This document shows positions 61,864 to 64,000 of a DNA stretch of 64,000 nt, piece after piece. Position 1 is the first letter of the stretch. The number at the start of each line of letters is the position of its first letter. Where the stretch lies: NCBI GenBank assembly GCA_052034005.1, contig JBPOJB010000009.1, positions 186,001-250,000 on the forward strand, written 5' to 3'. The notes beneath the pieces were generated by a model. That model ran no database searches. It saw only the letters and a program-made list of their open reading frames with translations, and had not been told where the DNA came from. The stretch is from JAAYDI01 sp052034005. GTDB taxonomy: Bacteria; Planctomycetota; Planctomycetia; Pirellulales; Pirellulaceae. The position numbers were made by a program, and so were the translations under genes.

Positions 61864-62253
61864 CTACTCCGGCTCTTTGCCGGAAGTGAGCCAGGCGATC
61901 CCGCGCGCCTCGTAGTCGGGCGTCTTCTGGGCGTCGATGTACCGCTCCCACTGGTCAATGCCCGTCTCCTGCGCGATGCGACGGAACTGCAGAGTCGTTA
62001 ACGCGCCGTCGAGAATCACCACCGAGCGGGTCATGCCCTTTTCCTTGTACAGCTTCTGGCCCGCCTGCATCTCCTGTTGAGCGTCGGGGGAGAGCGGCTT
62101 GAGCGTGCGCATATCCACGAACACACCGAAGCCGGGTTTCATGCGTTCGAGCAACGCCTTGGATTCGGCAACCCACTTGGCCAGCTCCGGCGCCTGCAGG
62201 AACCCCCCGAACTCCACCTTCACGCCGTAGGACGTTTTGGCGATACTGTACAT
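61864..62253 (-). CDS. small STAS/SpoIIAA-like protein
   Basis: A 129-residue soluble protein: YSIAKTSYGVKVEFGGFLQAPELAKWVAES, then FGVFVDMRTLKPLSPDAQQEM and TRSVVILDGALTTLQFRRIAQE. The strand-helix pattern with an Asp in VDMRTL resembles STAS/SpoIIAA-like domains found alone in many bacteria. AAAGGAG precedes ATG 62253. Role unknown. Confidence 0.75.
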   Translation of the reverse strand: MYSIAKTSYGVKVEFGGFLQAPELAKWVAESKALLERMKPGFGVFVDMRTLKPLSPDAQQEMQAGQKLYKEKGMTRSVVILDGALTTLQFRRIAQETGIDQWERYIDAQKTPDYEARGIAWLTSGKEPE

Positions 62254-62481
62254 CGTTCGTTTCTCCTTTCCCAAGTACCTACGGCGCGCCGCAGCGCCTG
62301 GCAAGCGATCCGGCAGCCGAATTCCCCAGAAAAGAGGCTGCGCAGGCCACGAAAAAACGCGCAACTCGAACCAATCGGTGCGAGCCTCACGGCAGTTCGA
62401 CGTCGCCGCTCGGTGATTGACGGGATTCGCGCACTGGGACAAGATATGGGCTGTAGGCCGAGGGCCTGCCATTACGGACGC

Positions 62482-62952
62482 ATGCGAGTTATGGAACATG
62501 TCGCGACCTATACGGAGCGTCTGCTGGAAGTCCAGCGGCACTTCACGCTCTACGCGGATCGAGTCGTCGTGCAAGCACGCTGGTACCTGTTCCGCAGGTT
62601 CGAGCATGTCGTGCCGCTGGCGTCGCTCAGAGGCGAAACGCAGCCACTGACGATCCGCTATCGCCTGTATCGGCGGGCCAGCTGGGTCCTGGCGGTCGGC
62701 GCCCTGGCCTTTGCCGTGTGCTATTACGAGCAGAGGAATGCGGCGCTGGGGATCGTCGGATGGATCGCCCTGGGCGTCACGATCCTGGGAGCCCTGCTGA
62801 CCGTTCTGACCTACCCTCACCGTCGGATCCGGTTCGTGCGTTTCCCATCCCGTTCCGGCCGCCCGGGGCTGGACATCGGCTGCGCCGGCAACAGCGAGCA
62901 GGCGTTCGAGGACTTCGTAGCTCAGGTCCGGCGTCAGATTGCCAAGGCGTAG
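62482..62952 (+). CDS. small two-helix membrane protein
   Basis: A 156-residue protein with two membrane helices (about 76-94, ASWVLAVGALAFAVCYY, and 100-122, LGIVGWIALGVTILGALLTVL) and soluble ends. The first 60 residues (YTERLLEVQRHFTLYADRVVV) and the last part (RHRIRFVRF-like, then FEDFVAQVRRQI) resemble a split PH-like domain; family not certain. Start 62482 or 62491; neither has a clear ribosome site. A TTGACG at 62417-62422 lacks a well-placed -10. Confidence 0.65.
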   Translation: MRVMEHVATYTERLLEVQRHFTLYADRVVVQARWYLFRRFEHVVPLASLRGETQPLTIRYRLYRRASWVLAVGALAFAVCYYEQRNAALGIVGWIALGVTILGALLTVLTYPHRRIRFVRFPSRSGRPGLDIGCAGNSEQAFEDFVAQVRRQIAKA

Positions 62953-62969
62953 TCCGACACGTCTGACGG

Positions 62970-63007
62970 CCTCCCTCCCTGCAAGATCACGATCCGCTGG
63001 AGGGAGG
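62970..63007. terminator. 9-bp perfect inverted repeat between convergent genes
   Basis: CCTCCCTCC (62970-62978) and GGAGGGAGG (62999-63007) are perfect complements with a 20-base loop, centred in the 108 bp gap between two convergent genes. Likely a bidirectional transcription stop, without U-tract. Confidence 0.45.
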
Positions 63008-63060
63008 TGCACCGCACCTCACGTCAGCTCATCGCACCTGACCGCGCGGGGCGAATCAGG

Positions 63061-63978
63061 CTATTGGGCTGTGCGCTGTTCAATGATGTCGATCAGCTCG
63101 AAAGGACGCTCGTAACCGTTCTCCACGGCGATCTCGCGCAGCGTCTGCCCGCTTCGCAACGTGATCCCTTGCGCGTGCAGGCGCGCCTCGACCTCCTGGA
63201 CATCGAGGCCGCGCGATTCACAATACTCGGTCAGGGTCATGCGTCCGGGGCCGCCGCCGCCGCCACCGCCCCCACGGCCTGCTGCCGGGCGCTGGCCGGG
63301 CCTGCCGGCGCCCTCGGAGGGTCCGCTCTCATCACGCGGGCCCCGTTTCCCGCCGCGCGCGGGAGCGTCTTGGAGCAGTTCATAGAGTCGCTGGGCGGAC
63401 AGGCCGTTGCGGGCTGCCAGTTCACCGGCCACGGCCGTGGGCGAAACGCCCTGCAGGCTCCTGCGGTTCAGCCGCTCAAGGGCAGTCTCCAGCGGCACGC
63501 CGGCAGTCTCCGCCAACTCCTGCACCGTCAGCAGTTCGGCGTGTGGGATGGGAGCCGCCGTGCGCGGATCCTCCCAGCTCCGCTTGATCCGCTCGCTGAA
63601 GGCCAGCAGCGTGGCAAACGGCGGCAGGTCCGCGCGTGTACCGGCGAACACCAGGCCGGCGATGACCACTGCCACCAGCCATTCCCAGCGGAAGCCCAGG
63701 CGGCGTGTGACCCGGTTGCGGAAGTAGCTGAGAAGCTGGCGGAAATTGAACACTGTGTGGAGCAGGCCGCCGACGACGAACAGGACTGCGAACCAGACGT
63801 GCAGGTCCGACCACTCGTGTTTGGTATAGCCGAGCATGCGCCAGCCGGTCCAGTTCGCCACGCGCCCCGGCGGGGAGAACAACAGAATGGTGCCGCTCAG
63901 TATCATGACGATGAACGTCAGGCTGATCAGCACGGATGTCGTGGCTCGCCAGGAAAACTGTCGCTTGTGGTCCGACAT
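63061..63978 (-). CDS. DUF4405 membrane protein with HTH-like cytoplasmic tail
   Basis: A 305-residue protein. Residues about 15-115 hold three membrane helices with His residues in KHEWSDLHVWFAVLFVVGGLLHTVFN, as in DUF4405/cytochrome b-like proteins that may bind haem. The rest is cytoplasmic: two to three LTVQELAETAGVPLETALERL / LTEYCESRGLDVQEVEARL modules resembling small helical repeats, with a Gly-rich linker (about 215-245). AGGAGG lies upstream of ATG 63978. No partner redox gene is seen before the window ends. Confidence 0.82.
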   Translation of the reverse strand: MSDHKRQFSWRATTSVLISLTFIVMILSGTILLFSPPGRVANWTGWRMLGYTKHEWSDLHVWFAVLFVVGGLLHTVFNFRQLLSYFRNRVTRRLGFRWEWLVAVVIAGLVFAGTRADLPPFATLLAFSERIKRSWEDPRTAAPIPHAELLTVQELAETAGVPLETALERLNRRSLQGVSPTAVAGELAARNGLSAQRLYELLQDAPARGGKRGPRDESGPSEGAGRPGQRPAAGRGGGGGGGGPGRMTLTEYCESRGLDVQEVEARLHAQGITLRSGQTLREIAVENGYERPFELIDIIEQRTAQ

Positions 63979-64000
63979 GGGTGTCGTATCCTCCTCCGAT

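Overview
This 64 kb window is GC-rich chromosomal DNA from a bacterium that is almost certainly a planctomycete (Planctomycetota), probably near the Pirellulales. The signs are: a HEAT-repeat lipoprotein with a FlgI-like region; a DnaJ-like/transmembrane protein; a DUF1080 sugar hydrolase beside a Tat-exported Gfo/Idh/MocA oxidoreductase; a Hanks-type kinase with a C-terminal membrane helix; tetrahydromethanopterin (H4MPT) C1 genes; and an ole head-to-head hydrocarbon gene set. I saw no tRNA, rRNA, insertion sequence, prophage or CRISPR array. Gene density is high and base use is uniform, so nothing points to recent transfer.

Layout. 1-2714 (minus): a CitG-family gene cut by the window edge, oleB, and a secreted PHP-type metallohydrolase. 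2859-10442 (plus): a CbpA-type DnaJ, a small membrane protein, rnpA and yidD as a tight operon, then a FlgI/HEAT lipoprotein and smc. 10443-19766: an excisionase-type HTH/receiver-like regulator, moaC, a trans-polyprenyl synthase, a zinc-ribbon PH-domain protein, nrdR, rpoN, and recR-ybaB-dnaX with a small SRP RNA just upstream of dnaX.

19931-31565 is the most interesting part: eleven genes, all on the plus strand. It starts with mch and a RimK-like ATP-grasp ligase (H4MPT C1 metabolism). The ligase overlaps oleC, which is followed by a zinc-ribbon membrane protein and oleD. Then comes a compact fatty-acid-synthase-like set: FabF-type ketosynthase, acyl carrier protein, two tandem CrtI/phytoene-desaturase-like FAD oxidoreductases, a FabZ/FabA-like dehydratase and a FabI-like enoyl reductase. 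I infer an unusual acyl chain is built on a dedicated ACP, processed by the FAD enzymes, and possibly passed to Ole chemistry. The product is unknown and oleA is not in the window.

31613-40436 (minus): a Ser/Thr kinase, a SRAP (HMCES/YedK) protein, and an imuA-imuB-dnaE2 mutagenesis cassette with a four-helix-bundle gene inserted between imuB and dnaE2. A good promoter with a palindromic operator lies directly upstream of imuA. 40602-48229: a secreted coiled-coil protein, the DnaJ-like repeat protein, ppk1, and a Lon-like protease translationally coupled to a UspA protein.

48497-63978: a TrpB2-type enzyme and a NUDIX hydrolase; a carbohydrate/secretome patch (Gfo/Idh/MocA, EamA transporter, DUF1080, EF-hand protein, CE15-like esterase); a 6-phosphofructokinase; two divergent glycosyltransferases around a good promoter; and small membrane or STAS-like proteins ending with a DUF4405 membrane protein.
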